Shown piece after piece: positions 34,111-46,116 of a stretch of DNA of 64,000 nucleotides (position 1 is its first letter; each line of letters opens with the position of its first letter). Location of the stretch: contig JAZBRS010000026.1 of assembly GCA_037176725.1 (NCBI GenBank), positions 155,383,501-155,447,500 on the forward strand. Direction: 5' to 3'. This DNA comes from Posidonia oceanica (Eukaryota > Streptophyta > Magnoliopsida > Alismatales > Posidoniaceae). Both the position numbers and the translations under genes were made by a program. The notes under the pieces were generated by a model. The model ran no database searches and was not told where the DNA came from. It saw only the letters and a list, made by a program, of their open reading frames with translations.

Positions 34111-34947
34111 GATGACTGGCATAGCCCTCGTTTGCCACTTTGTGGCGCTACATCGGATGCCCGCTCTGAGACCATTGCACACCCACCATGATGAGTTCCC
34201 GTTTTCTCTCTGCATCATCCTGCATTCATTCCTCATCGAGCTGGCAGCCCTAACTGCTCGGTGATGGGTCCGTTAACCTATCATTCTGCACTCCTCTGCA
34301 TCGGACTGGCAGCCCTAACTACTCGGTTGACGCCTGCTAAAATGTCATCCTGCATTCTCGCGTTGCATCGGGCTGGCAGCCCTAACTGCTTGGTGATGGG
34401 TCCATTAACCTATCATTCTGCATTCATACCTCATCGGGCTGGCATCCTTAATTGCTCGGTGTTGGGTCCGTTAACTTATCATTCTGCATTCCTCTGCATC
34501 GGGTTGGCGCCCTAATTGCTCGGTTGACGTCTGTTAAAATGTCATCCCGCATTTCCGTGTTGCATTCGGGCTGCTAGCCCCAACTATCCGGCAATGGGTC
34601 CGTTAACTTATCATCCATCCATCCTTCGCATTTTGGTGCTAGGGGCGCTTCGGCTATCCCCTAGTATCATCCCTGATACCAAGGGCATCTTTTTTGCTGT
34701 CCTGTGGTATCGCCCCCTATCTCACCGGGCTGGCAGCCCTAACTGCTCGACGATAGGTCCGTTAACTTATCACCCTGCATTCCCCTCTGCATTATTCTGT
34801 TGCATCCCCCACCGGCATTGCACATAGCAAGGTGAGCCATTACATCCATCTCATTGCATTCGGGCTGGTATCCCTAACTACTCGGTTGGCAAACTCGTTA
34901 GTTTTGTCTCCACTTTGCATTTTTGATGCCATGGGCGTTTCGACTGT

Positions 34948-34976
34948 CCCTTGGTATCGTTCATCGATACCAGGGG
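34948..34976 (+). other. CCCTTGGTATCG hairpin, element B copy
   Basis: The arms are CCCTTGGTATCG and CGATACCAGGGG with a 5-base loop. Twelve pairs form, one of them G-U. The pair next to the loop is G-C where element A has A-T, a compensatory change that keeps the stem. GCATCTTT follows, as in A and C. Confidence 0.8.
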
Positions 34977-35450
34977 CATCTTTATTTGACTGTCTTTTGG
35001 TATCATATTTCCATCTACATCCGGGCTGACATCCCTAACTGTTACGGGAGTGTCTACGGACCTCTGCCACACCTTCAGATATGGTATTCCCTTTGCATCT
35101 ATGGTTACAAGTCGTCCCACTTGTCACCACCTCTCTTGCCTGACAGACTCGTTGGCCTGTCACCGCCTTCGATACCAAGTGCGTCTGGCAGCCCCTTGGT
35201 ATTGTCTCACCCTCATTTGGGCTGACATCTCTAATTATCGTGGGAGCGTCTACGGATCTCTGCCGCACCTTCTGGTTCGGTATTCCCGCCCCTTTCCACC
35301 CTCGCGAGCTGATAGCCCTAACTATCCAGTGATGAGTCCGTCAACTCCTCGCGGGCTAATAGCCCTAACTATCCGATGATGAGTCTGTCAACTCCTCAGC
35401 GGGCTGATAGCCCTAACTATCCGATGATAGGTCCGTTAACTTATCACCTT

Positions 35451-36239
35451 TCGTTATAGTGTAATAGCATTCTGTTGCATAGCATTAGCACTTCATTACA
35501 TGACATCATGTAGCTTCCTTGTATCCTCCATAGAGTCAGTCCTAGTGTTGCCTTTCATCATCACATGGACACTGCACGCTTAGGACTAAAACCCCTGGTT
35601 CACGTATTGCTTAAGGTAGCGTCCTCAGCACCCGCAACTCTATGCAGCATGTCGGCTTTGGATGTTGCTCGCAGTAGTGCGCGGTCAGGATCGTTTTCTT
35701 GGTTCTGCGTGCCCGGCAACACACTGTATATACACTGCATTTCACTGCATAACATTGCATCACATTGCATTCTTATTGCGCTGCTACTCCTCTGTAGTCA
35801 TTATCCCAACTTCCGCATTCCATTTTCCCGAACATTGCGTGCTTAGGAAATCGAACCCTTAGTTCGTGCATTGCTTAAAGTGGTATCTTCAGCGTTTCGC
35901 GGCTTCCTTACAGCCAGCTAGCTTGAGATAACACCCGCGGTAGTGCACGGCCCAGGATCGCTTCCTTGGCATTACGTGCCCGCCACCGCATGCACATCCA
36001 CAGCATCTTGCATTTGATACCAAACCCACGCTAGGGCTGTACACCGCTCTGTGCACTTTCCTCGTCTGGCTTTCCTGAAGTACTTCCCGGCGGCCCTCTG
36101 CATTGCATTTTTCCGCCACTACCACGTGCATGCATCGCCCGCTTTTCCCCTAGTGGAGTACAGCGCAACGAGCATTAGCGTAAGCATCACATCTGCATTA
36201 GTGTCGCATCCTAGTGTCAACATTAGCATCTGCATTGTG
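35451..36239 (+). other. Interval before the pre-LTR block (element B)
   Basis: GCATT- and CATTGCAT-rich sequence with two copies of a longer unit: ACTTAGGAC/ACCCCTGGTTCACG at about 35575 and CTTAGGAAATCG/CCCTTAGTTCGTG at about 35840. No gene is recognised. Confidence 0.45.
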
Positions 36240-36385
36240 GCAACGAGTCATGATTTTCGGTGCATCCGCCGAATAAGTGACTCACGCCCACAGCAACATA
36301 GGCATCCTACTGGCATCAGGAGGTGTGTCTTGTCTACCCTGAGCAGCGGCCTCGGTCACCTTGACCTCGCTTAGGGAAGGGCATC
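36240..36385 (+). promoter_or_regulatory. Conserved pre-LTR block and polypurine tract, element B
   Basis: The best version of the shared block. GAGTCA (36245) and TGACTC (36278-36283) form the outer stem, and TTCGG and CCGAA the inner stem. The polypurine tract AGGGAAGGG (36373-36381) lies next to the LTR, with CATC between. Confidence 0.82.
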
Positions 36386-38243
36386 TATAGACACCCCAAT
36401 TTGACAGCCATTTGGCGGATTTCACTCGGGGATCGAGCTCAGAAACCTAAAACCCTACTCTCCACCAAAACCTCACCAAACCCTAAAACTCAACCAAAAC
36501 CCTAACATTTCTCCCCCAACACCAACTTAGGCCCATTAGAAACCCATTAGGTCCATTTAGAAGCCATGTTGAGACAGGAGGGTCCGGTCGCCAGTCACAT
36601 AGGCGACTGGACTTTGTTGTCACCACTCACAGAGGCGACTCGGTCTGTCGCCACTCATAGCGGCGATTGGACTGAGTTGTCGCCAGGGAGTGCGGCGACT
36701 CACCTGTTCAACCTTCTCCCACGTAGATCGCCACATGCCACGACCTGCACCCATGCCATCCGCCCATATCGTGCGCGCCACCCCTACCAGAGCCCTCACC
36801 CATGCCTCTGACACCTCCTACACCATGCCCTACCACCTACGACCTTCATGCACCTTGACCAAACAAAAACCTCGTTCTTTCTTCACAACTCAGTGGTGGA
36901 TACACACAGGAGAAACCCATTATCATCTCACTCCCACACACTTCGGCCGGCTAACTCCCTTGCTTCTAGAGCGACCCAAAGCCAAAAGACACCTTCTGAG
37001 CGATCCCTGAACATCCCCGGACGCCGACATAAACTCCAACAAGCCTCCCGAGCCTCCGAGCATCCTTCGCGCCGTCGTCCTCCCCAACTTCGACGAGCCA
37101 CCCAAAACTCCATTTGACGCCAAATTCTCCTTCCTCGCATATCGAGAAGCATCTCCGAACGTCCCCAAGCGCGTTCCAACACCGCCGAGCAACCGCCGCT
37201 TCCTCCAACGCCGCCGCAACCTCTGCACCATCCAACTCCAGTGAGCCACGTCGGGAGGCACGTCCGTGCCCCCGCACAGGTACGAAATTGTCTCGTCTCT
37301 GTCCTCAGACTTCCCTCTAGCTCTCTTGGCCTCCTCCGAGCGCCTTAGTGGCGTCTCGAGGCCTGTTGGCCTCTCCAAGGCCAGCGGACGCGGTCATCGC
37401 CGGCGAGAAGAGGAGCGAGGTGGTTCGAGCGATCCGCTTGCTCATTTTCAATTCTTAATGCATGCTCGCGTTTGTGGGAATGTCGTGAAACTTCCTCGAT
37501 CGTCACCGGTCTCTTTCGCTCCGGCAAGCGACGTGCCTCGTCGCCTTGAGCACCGGCGACTGCCCTTGGCGCCACAGCCACCGGCGAATGAGCTTGACAA
37601 CCAGACAGTAGCCTTAATCCTCTGCTTGTTGCTTTGGTTTTCATCCACTTAGCATATTTAACCCTATTTTAATTTTCTGATTGCTTTATCATTGCACCAT
37701 GGCATTCTAGCCCTAATCATCCATGTTTAGCATGTTTTCACTAAGCATAGCATGTTTTAAAATGGCATTTAGGCAAGCAAAGCATTCATAGCATGGCATA
37801 GCATCCATCGCCTACGGGCGTACAGTTAAGGGCAAGCATTTGCCAAAATTCCCGCATATACGAGCGATTAGCCTTGAAAGACCGATTCCTCGGGCCCGTC
37901 GGGGGTGCCTAACACCTTCCTCGCACGTAACAGGAGTCCTTACCCTTTCTTTGGCTTGCAATGACCATTATGCCCTTATCCTAAACACGAGTCATTTTAT
38001 TTTGCATAACATCGTATCCACTTGCATGTTTTCTATGCATTTCCTCGATTTTCCTCGTCTCCCGACTTAATAGACTAGGTGGCGACTCCGATTTTTCTTT
38101 ATCTTTTATCTCTCTTGTCGTTTTCGGTGTTTTCGAGTCGAGTTTCCTTTCTTGGATCCACCCGCTCATAGCGACCTCTCATCGGTTGTTGCGCGCGAGC
38201 TTTGGCAGCGTGCATGGATGTGCCGACACCCGGGATCGCTACA
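36386..38243 (+). repeat. 3' LTR of element B (1858 bp)
   Basis: It begins TATAGACACCCCAATTTGAC (TG expected at the start) and ends GGGATCGCTACA. Four tandem hairpins are at 36587-36699. A splice-donor-like CACAGGTACG (GT at 37280) lies at the same relative place as in the A and C LTRs. The U5 block is at about 37871-37945 and TGGCGACTC at 38080. It is much shorter than the A LTR, although the two share both ends. Confidence 0.9.
36587..36699 (+). repeat. Four GTCGCC/GGCGAC hairpins in the B LTR
   Basis: Hairpins at 36587-36607, 36619-36639, 36647-36667 and 36679-36699 each have a 6-base stem (GTCGCC and GGCGAC, with one change in two of them) and a 9-base loop. The starts are 32, 28 and 32 bp apart, so they form two pairs. 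They lie about 200 bp into the LTR, similar to the first cassette of the C LTR. Confidence 0.88.
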
Positions 38244-38697
38244 CATGGCAGATCACTTGCCTGACTTTCCATTGCCTGAGTATCTGCCTCTCCAGACACA
38301 GTTCCCTGACGAGGACATCCTCTTCGCTATGGAGGATTCTGATGAGAAGGACCCTGAAGAGTAAGAGCAGTGGTAGTTGTACTTTAATGGCGCTGTCAAC
38401 AAAAAAGGTCGAGGCATAGGTGCAGTGCTAACAACACCGTAGGGGCAGATGATCCCCTTTGCGAGAAAGTTGACCTTTAAATGCACCAACAACGAAGCAG
38501 AATATGAAGCGTGCATCCTGGGATTGAAGGTCGCACTCGAGTATGAGGTGCAGAAGTTGCATGTGCACGACGATGCCATGCTAGTGATCTCCCAAGTGAA
38601 TGGTGACTGGAAGAAAAAAGATGCAAAGCTTGTGCCATATCATGAATACCTGCTGAAGTTGATAGAAGAATTTGAAAGCATCCGCTTCATGTACATG
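38244..38697 (+). pseudogene. Second RNase H of element C, left part
   Basis: It starts in MADHLPDFPLPEYLPLQT, where B was inserted, and aligns with A from about 9165. The first catalytic Asp is changed to Asn (AAT 38386-38388, YFNGA). Stops are TAA 38362, TAG 38374 (shared with A at 9294) and TAG near 38441. The Glu (NNEAEYEA) and the next Asp (HDDAMLVI) remain. The 49-bp duplication of A is absent. The segment is cut by the solo LTR inside MYM(N)RARN and continues at 44715. Confidence 0.88.
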
Positions 38698-41600
38698 TGT
38701 TGACACCCCATCTTGACAAGCTTGGATCATTTGGGACCTTCTGGTGATTGCTGGATCTAAACCTAGGTCAAAACAACCCCCAACCCTCTTCATCCTACCC
38801 TTCAAAACCAGCCTAAACTTGACCTAAGCCTACACCCTCTTCCCAAGTCCAAAACTTACCCAAAAACCATAGGAAAACCCATCAACCCTTACTTAGAAGA
38901 CCTACCCAAACACTTAGAAACTTTCAAACCAAAACCATTCCCAAAAACCCTAGAAAATCTAGGTAAAACTACCCTTTTTCTACACCTCAAAACCCCTCCA
39001 AAACCTTCTTGAAATCAAACCAAAACCCTAGAACCAACACTAGAAATCCTAGGCTACGCACTCCCCAATTTTCACCCAATTTCAAAACCTTTAAGCCTTC
39101 CTTTTACCTAATTTATCCTTTTCTCTGTCTTGGATTATTCTTTTTTCTCTCCTCTCTCTCTCCTGATTATCCTCCCTCTTTTCATCCCCTTCTCTCTCTT
39201 TTTCTTGCCTGGCTGTGGGCCCCATTTGTGCTTCTATCTCTTCTCTATCTTATTTCTATTTTTACCTTATTTTTAGCATTTTCCCTGACTTTTAAAAAAT
39301 TATTCTCCTCCAACTCATCTCTTTCCCCTTTATTCTTCCTTTTTCTCTTTTCTTCTTCCTTCTCTTTTCCTTTTTCTTTCTTTTGCTAAAATCCGTAAAA
39401 AACCCTTAAAAATCTCTAAACACTCTAAAACAAAAGAAAAACAAACCAGAATCCTAAGAAAAATAATTAAAAAACATCAAACAAACAATTAAAAACCTAA
39501 ACCCAACTAAATTTAGCTAAAATGGAAAACCAAGGATGCAAGCTAAAAAATGCAAAACAAACCAAAAGAAAATGCTATAAAATCAAGAAAAAAACTAAAA
39601 TACAATCAAAACCAACCCAAAGTGAAAACCCTATCAAAATAATCAAAAAGCAAACCCTAAGAAGAAGGAAAACAATTAAAAACACTAAGACAAATAATTA
39701 ATGAAAAAACTTAACTTAACAAACCTAAGAAGAACAATTTAAGAACTTAATTAAAAAATATAAAATGAGAAACAAATTAAAAAGATTTAAAAACACTTAA
39801 TCCATCAAGAAGAAACTTAACTAAAAAACATCAAGAAAACTTAACAAATAAAAAATCAAAAGTATAATTTAAAGAAGACTTAAGAAGAATCCTAAAAAGA
39901 CTAAAATCAAAAGCCAAAACTCACCCTAATTAATCTAAAAAATAAACTTTAAAAAATCCTCACTAAAATCCCAAATACTTAACAAGAAAAACACAATGGA
40001 AAAATAATTCAAAAGGCTTAACAAACACTTAATCAAAATGGAAAACAAATTAAAAACAAAGAAAACCCTTAAAACTCTAATCAAACCCAAAATCCCTCTA
40101 AACCACACTAACTAACGAAAAACAGCTATAAAAAAATTTAATCAACATCCTAACTTAAAACACAATCACCCTAATATTTTTACCTATTTTTATTTTATTT
40201 TTACCTAATTTATTTCTCCTATTTTTCTCCTCTCTTTCTCCCTTTCTTCCTATTCTTTTTCTTTTTTTCTGTTGGGCCCAGTCCGGCCCGTTCACCACCT
40301 TCCTTCTTTCTTTTTTATTTTCTTCTCCGGTTCGCGGCCCAGCCCGCCTTCCTCCTCTTCCTCTTCCTTCTTCTTCCTCAGCTCCTTTAGCAGTCTCCCG
40401 CGGCCGGCCTACAGCACTCCCTCTTCTTTTTCAAATTCAAGCCTTCCCTCTCCGTCCAATCCAGCAACAGCTCGCTCTTCCTCTCTCGCCTCTCAGCGGC
40501 TTTTCCGGCATTAACTGCCTGTCGTCTCGCCGGCCGCTTGTCTCCCTCAGCTGCAGTTCTCGGCACCGGTGGAATTCGAATTCCACAGCTCGCGCCCAGC
40601 AGCTTCAAGTCCTCTGATAAAAGCCTCGTCCTCCACCTCCTTCAGGGCTCTCCTTTTTGCCATCCAAGAGAGAGAGCTGAAATCCAGAGAGAATTCCCCA
40701 GCAAAACTTCTCCTTCTTCTCCCTCTAAATTCCGCAGCATTGCCCCTTCTTTTTCCTCAGAAACCAAGCCCGTTCCAGCCATCCAATCTCTCCAAATTCA
40801 TCCCCTAAATCCACCCAGAATCCCAGCATTCCTCCTCCACCCTTCCACGGCCTTTCCACCCCTGAAAACACCCCCAGTTCACCTGAATTCCACCATTGCA
40901 ACCCAACACCACCTCTCCTGAAATTGCCACTACCACAGTCCACCAAATCTTCCCAAACTTCACCCAGCAGACCACCTGAACTCCACCTCCCCAAGCCACC
41001 CGTCCTTCAGCCTTCTCCCCCCTCACAGGCCGAACCCTCCACTACAAACACCTGTAGTCCCCTCTGATCAAAAAACCAACCAATCTGCAAATCCCACCTA
41101 CAGTCCACCGAAGCCCAATTCGATTGCCCAGAAACCTTCACCAGTCATCCAGCAACCTTCTAGAAGGTCCTATCCGGCCTGAGGAGCAGCGAACACCCCC
41201 CCGGTCTCCGGCTGCCTCTGCAAACCCAAAATCTGCAAAACCACTTGCTGATCTTCGAAGCTCGTGTCCAACCATCCGGGAAGCACCGGAAGGCTTCGTG
41301 GAGGCGATTCCAATCCTCACGAGCGGCAGACGGTGCCCGCAGCGGCCAGACGAACTCCACCGGCGACCTCTGAAACCACCTGCGTCGGGAGGGCTTCTCA
41401 GACACGGAGACAGGTAAATTCTTATCCCTCTAGCCTAATCTTCCTTCTTGCTTTTCCACCCCTTAGAATAGGTTTCTCTTCGCTCCTGCGCCGAGTCAAC
41501 TCTGGTTAGAGTCGTCTTCTCTGGCGAGCATCTCCGTGCATTCCTCCGCTCCGGTCAGCAGAACGGCGTTCCAGCAGCATCCTCCGGTCTGCACGAGCCT

Positions 41601-44600
41601 CAGGAGCACGCTCCGGCCCTCGGATCGCAGCGTCGTCGCGTCGATCACCCGGAGTGCACTTCTGAAACTCTGTAGACCTCCGGTGGCCTCTTCGGCTCGC
41701 TCCAGCCAGCGTCGAGCTCCGCCGAACGTCGTCCGACCTCCGTCAGGACCTAGAGATGCTTCCCCGCCGGTCTGCGCAGCTTCAACACCCCCGTGCCGGC
41801 GTTCATGGACGCTGGCAGCTTGCTGCTACAGTGTCCATGGCCGTCGGCCATGCACTGTTCCTTTATTTTCCAGTTATCTAAGTTTTTTTGCTAAATATTG
41901 CATTTCTGGTCTAAGTTCCTGTTATTTTGCATTCCAGTCCTTTATTTGATTTAATCTGCTTATTTCTGTGCTGAAACTATATTAAATTGCATGAAATGTC
42001 TGTAGTTCTCCTTATTTGCTTTCTGGTCCTTTTACTGTGCTTCCCTTCAGTAATAAGTTAGACTTTGGCCCTCCAGTTTTTGATTTTTGCACATTGGTCC
42101 TGCAGTAGTTTAATTTAATTTAATGCATGAATTTTGCCATATAAAATTGCATTCTGAGTCCTCTCTGCTTTCTGTATTTGCCTTCTGATCCTCTGTCCTG
42201 TAGAACTTAGGTTTTATTTTTCATTTTTGCTTGTTGCATTGCATTTCTCCCCTTCTGTTTTCTGATTTTTGCATGTAGATCCTCTTCTAATGCACAGTAG
42301 TCTTTTTAATGTATATTTTGCTTATAAAATTGCATTTTTGACCCCGCATGATTTGAAAATTGCACATAGGTCCTCTGCATGCTTATAAAAATCACTTAGA
42401 TGCACGTTTTGCTTATAAAATTGCATCTTAGCCCCACATGTTCGGAAAATTGCATATAAGTCCCCCATTTGCATTCCCAGACTACTTAGGACCCTGTTTT
42501 TCTGGAAAAATTGCATTTTAAACCCCAATGATTTCAAAATTGCATTCTAAACTGCCACATGATTTCAAAACTTGCCTCGATGCATACCCATCTTGAAAAA
42601 TTGCATTTTAAACCCTGTCCTTTGCAAAATTGCATACAGACCCTCCTTTTTTCAAATTCCTTGCATGGAAGCCCCAAACTTTTCAAAACTTTTGCATTTA
42701 GACCGCCATCCTTTCAAAAATTGCATTTGAGATCCCAATTTTCTGAAAAATCCCCCTTGAGTCCATTCTTGCATTCTGCATGCATTTGCATTCTTGCATT
42801 CTTGCATTTGGCATCCTCTGCACACACTCAAGCTTCTTTAGCTCCCATTTACATGGGAGGACCTGTCTGCACACCCCTAGGACCTCCTGAACACTTAGAT
42901 CTATTCTTCTCCCCTGTTCTGGCCCCTCTGCCTTGAAGCTGTGATATCTTCCAATCCGACTGTTGGATCTTCTCAAACAAGCTACCCAGACGACCCCGGC
43001 GGAGCGCTCTTCAGCATGGAGCAAGCAGATCTCAGATCAGGCCTCGGATTTTCCAGGTATGTCCTTCTGAACCCCTGCACAGCACTCATTTGCATATCAT
43101 TTGCATTGCAAGCATCGTTTTCGCTTTTTGCTTCCTCGAGCATGTAGAATAGGACCCCCTCTTCTTATCTGTCAACCCCGTTCCTCGTTTCGCGTATTCC
43201 CAAGTGTTGTGTGTTGTGTTTTCCTTGGATTCACCACTTATTGCGACTTTCTTCCCCCTTTTCCACGATCCGATCGCATCGCGAGCTTTGGGCAGCGTGC
43301 GAGACACATCGTGGAGCGGTTTAGTGGGAAACGGTCACAAAGCGGTGGTAATCCCTCCATTTGCTCATTCTCCCCATTGTAGGTCTTCACACCTACTTTG
43401 CGTGGCCCTAAACAGTGTCTGTTCTCACACACGCGCTGTTTTGCTTCTCCTTTCGCTTCCCTTGTTCTTTCTCCTTGCATTCGCACCTGCATGGTTTTTC
43501 CGAGGTTTTATTTCGCCGCTTTTGGCACCGCTTTGCGTGCCCGCTTCGTTTTGGCACCGTTTTGCGTGCCCACTTTGTCTTTCGTGCCATTTTGCACGCT
43601 GGCTCTGCTTTTGGGCACCGTTTTGCGTGCCCGCTTTGTCTTTCGCGCCGTTTTGCGCGCTCGCTCTGCTTTTGGGCACCGTTTTGCGTGCCCGCCTTGT
43701 CTTTTGCGCCGTTTTGCACGCCCGCTTCGCTTTTGGCATCGTTTTGCGTGCCCGCTTCGCTTTTGGCACCGTTTTGCGTGCCTGCTTTGTCTTTCGTGCC
43801 ATTTTGCGCGCCCGCCTCGTTTTGGCACCGTTTTGCGTGCTCGCTTTGTCTTTCGCGCCGTTTTGCGCGCCCGCTTCTCTTTTGGCACCGTTTCGCGTGC
43901 CCGCTTTGTTTTTGGCATAGTTTCGCGTGCCCGCTGTTGTCTTTTGCACCGTTTTACGTGCCGTTTCTCTTTCTCGCCTCGTTTTGTGTGCCGACCTTGT
44001 TTTCTTGCACCGTTTCGCGTGCCGTTCTCGTTTCTTGCCTTGTTTCGCGTGTTTTACGTCGTTTTCTCTTGCATGTCGCGTGCATTGCTTGGTTTTATCA
44101 TCGTTTTGCTTTTCGCTTGCATTTGCATATAGGGCAGTGATGCTTACTGCCTGGAGTTCTCACGAGCCCGGTTTCGCCTGGTTCGGAACACAGACAGCGC
44201 TGCTGAGTACTTAGACTGCACGTTTACTTTCGTTGCACTGCATCCTACCACTTAGAGCACACCTATGAGCATTCATTCAGGCATTCATTGGCATTTAGGC
44301 ATTCAAATCTGCATTTCCCTGCGTATGCGAGCGTAAGCCTAGAAAGACTGATTCTCAGACGTGTTGGGGGTGCCTAACACCTTCCCCGCACGTAACAGGA
44401 GTCCTTGCCCAGTCTTTTGGCCCGTAGTGACCATATCGCCCTTATCCTAGGCATGAGTCATCTCATTTGCATGTATTTGCATTTATTTTCCTTTGCATTG
44501 CTTTGCTTTGCATTTCTTGCTTGGTTTTGCGTGTTAATCCACGCATTTCCCCGGTTTTCCTTGTCTCCCGATAATAGACATGGTGGCGACTCTGATTTGT

Positions 44601-44714
44601 CTTATCTTCTTCTTTTCTTATCTTTTCTCCTCTGTTTTAAGTTTTTTCGAGTTGAGCCCTCCTCCTCGAACCTCGCCGCCAATAGTAAGCCTGATTCTGA
44701 TTGGGATTACTACA
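38698..44714 (+). mobile_element. Solo LTR of the A type (6017 bp) in the pol of element C
   Basis: It begins TGTTGACACCCC, ends GATTACTACA, and is flanked by a perfect 5-bp target duplication ACATG (38693-38697 and 44715-44719). The interrupted coding sequence resumes exactly. Its internal layout matches the A 3' LTR: A-rich zone 39400-40150, TATA-like GATAAAAGCC at 40616, donor-like CAGGTAAATTC (GT at 41414), GCATT repeats, donor-like CCAGGTATGTCC (GT at 43057), minisatellite 43526-44060, U5 block at about 44337-44412. No internal region remains. Confidence 0.96.
43526..44060 (+). repeat. 30-bp minisatellite in the solo LTR of element C
   Basis: About 18 units of the GCACCGTTTTGCGTGCC family, here mostly with CCGCTTTGTCTTTCG or CGCTTCGCTTTTG spacers. 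This spacer subtype differs from the A LTRs, which shows independent turnover. Confidence 0.87.
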
Positions 44715-46116
44715 ACATGAACAGAGCAAGGAATGCATACGCAGATGCATTGACAACCTTGGCATCCTGGCTCAGCATACCTGAAGACCGTGCAATGGAT
44801 GTATCAGTTACCCGCATGGAGCAGCCTGCGCATTGCATGAATATAGAAGAGGCAGATCCAGCCGAAGAGCAGCCATGGTACTATGACATTAAGGCCTTCC
44901 TGGAATCTGGCAGCCTCCCACCTGGCACCTCAATAGCAGATAAAAGGACTTTGGCGTGTCTGGTATCAAAGTATGTGTTAGGAGCAGGCAGCTATACAGA
45001 AGATCCTACAACCAGATGCTCCTACACTGCCTAGGCATGACTCAGGCTGACACGCTGATGCTTCAAGTACATGCAGGGATCTGCGGCCCTCATATGAACG
45101 GCATGCTACTGGCCAAGAAGATTATGCTTCAAGGCTACTTCTGGTCAACTATGGAGGCAGACTACTGCCAGTTTGTCTGCAGATGCCATAACTACCAGAT
45201 CCATGGGAACTTCATTCGTGCTCCCCCACAGTAGCTACACAATATGTCGTCATCATGGCCTTTCTCCACCTGGGGGATTGATGTCATTGGCGCTATACAC
45301 CCTGCTACCTCAAATGGTCATTATTTCATCCTTGTGGCGATCGACTACTTCACCAAGTGGGTGGAAGCGGCCTCCTACAAGGCTGTCACAGCCGCGGCGA
45401 TAGAGAAATTTATCAGAAACAACATCGTCTCTCGGTATGGGGTCCCACACTCCCTCATCTCTGACAATGGCGCAAATTTCACAGCCAAGAGGATCGACAA
45501 GTATCTTCAGAACCTCAAGATCAAGCATCACAGGTTCTCGCCTTATTGACTACAGATGAACGGAGCTGTGGAGTCCGCTAACAAGAACATTGTGAAGATA
45601 ATGAAAAAGATGGCAGAAACCCACAAGGACTGGCATGACAAGCTTCCTTACGCACTATGGGCATACAGGACATTAGTCCGGAACTCGACAGGGGCCACCT
45701 CGTACTCACTAGTGTACGGCATGGAGGCGGTGCTGCCCGTCAAAGTAGAGATCCCCTCACTGCGGGTCCTACGAGAAGCTGAGCTGGAGGAGGCAAAATG
45801 GGTCGAAGACTGCTGCGTCCAGCTAAACCTGGTTGATGAGCATAGACTGCAAGCCATGCACAATGCTCGGTGTTACCAGAAGCAGATGGCCAAAGCTTAT
45901 CAAAAGAAGGCTCAGCTCAGAAGCTTCCAGCCAGGGGATCTCGTCTTGCGAGCCATTCACCTCCCTGACGGTCGAGGCAAATTCTGGCCCAACTGGCGCG
46001 ACCCCTTTGTGGTCAAGCAGACCTTCTCCGGCGTCGCAGCAATCCTTGAGGACATGGACCAGGTCGGGCAGTCAGAGCCGATCAACTCATGCTACCTCAG
46101 GAAGTACTATCAGTAG
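44715..46116 (+). pseudogene. RNase H end and integrase of element C, broken
   Basis: The sequence resumes with MNRARNAYADALTTLAS. A one-base loss near 44990 shifts the frame. The H2C2 domain (VHAGICGPHM, about 45070) has its last Cys replaced by Tyr (CHNYQ, about 45190). TAG at about 45233 and TGA at about 45547 break the core. The catalytic D (WGIDVIG), D (LISDNGANF) and E (NGAVESANK) are kept. It ends at TAG 46114-46116, without a chromodomain, in the same way as A. Confidence 0.9.

Larger units (their letters stand above)
32640..35450 (+). repeat. Hairpin repeat region of element B
   Basis: About 20 dispersed units of the type GCTGGCAGCCCTAACTGCTC, then GGTGATGGGTCCG and AACTTATCAT, are clustered at 32640-32860 and 34230-35450. 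The GGTCCG core flanked by GATA and TATC matches the hairpin units of element A. A second unit, TTGACGxCxGTxAAAATGTC, alternates with it. CCCCTGGTATCA-type hairpins lie at 34658-34685 and 34948-34976, and an inverted version (ATACCAAG...CTTGGTAT) near 35150-35200. Confidence 0.82.
29590..38243 (+). mobile_element. Element B: non-autonomous Tat-like retrotransposon
   Basis: It has a 5' LTR (only the last 497 bp is on this side of the A insertion), a perfect primer site at 30088, a leader, a gag remnant, hairpin arrays, a polypurine tract and a 1858-bp 3' LTR. There is no protease, RT, RNase H or integrase, and the total would be about 10 kb. The ends, leader and pre-LTR block match those of A and C, so it probably used their enzymes. 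It is inserted in the pol of element C, and CATGG (38244-38248) is the expected right target duplication. The visible LTR pair differs at about 40 of 497 positions by eye, older than A as nesting requires. Confidence 0.85.
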
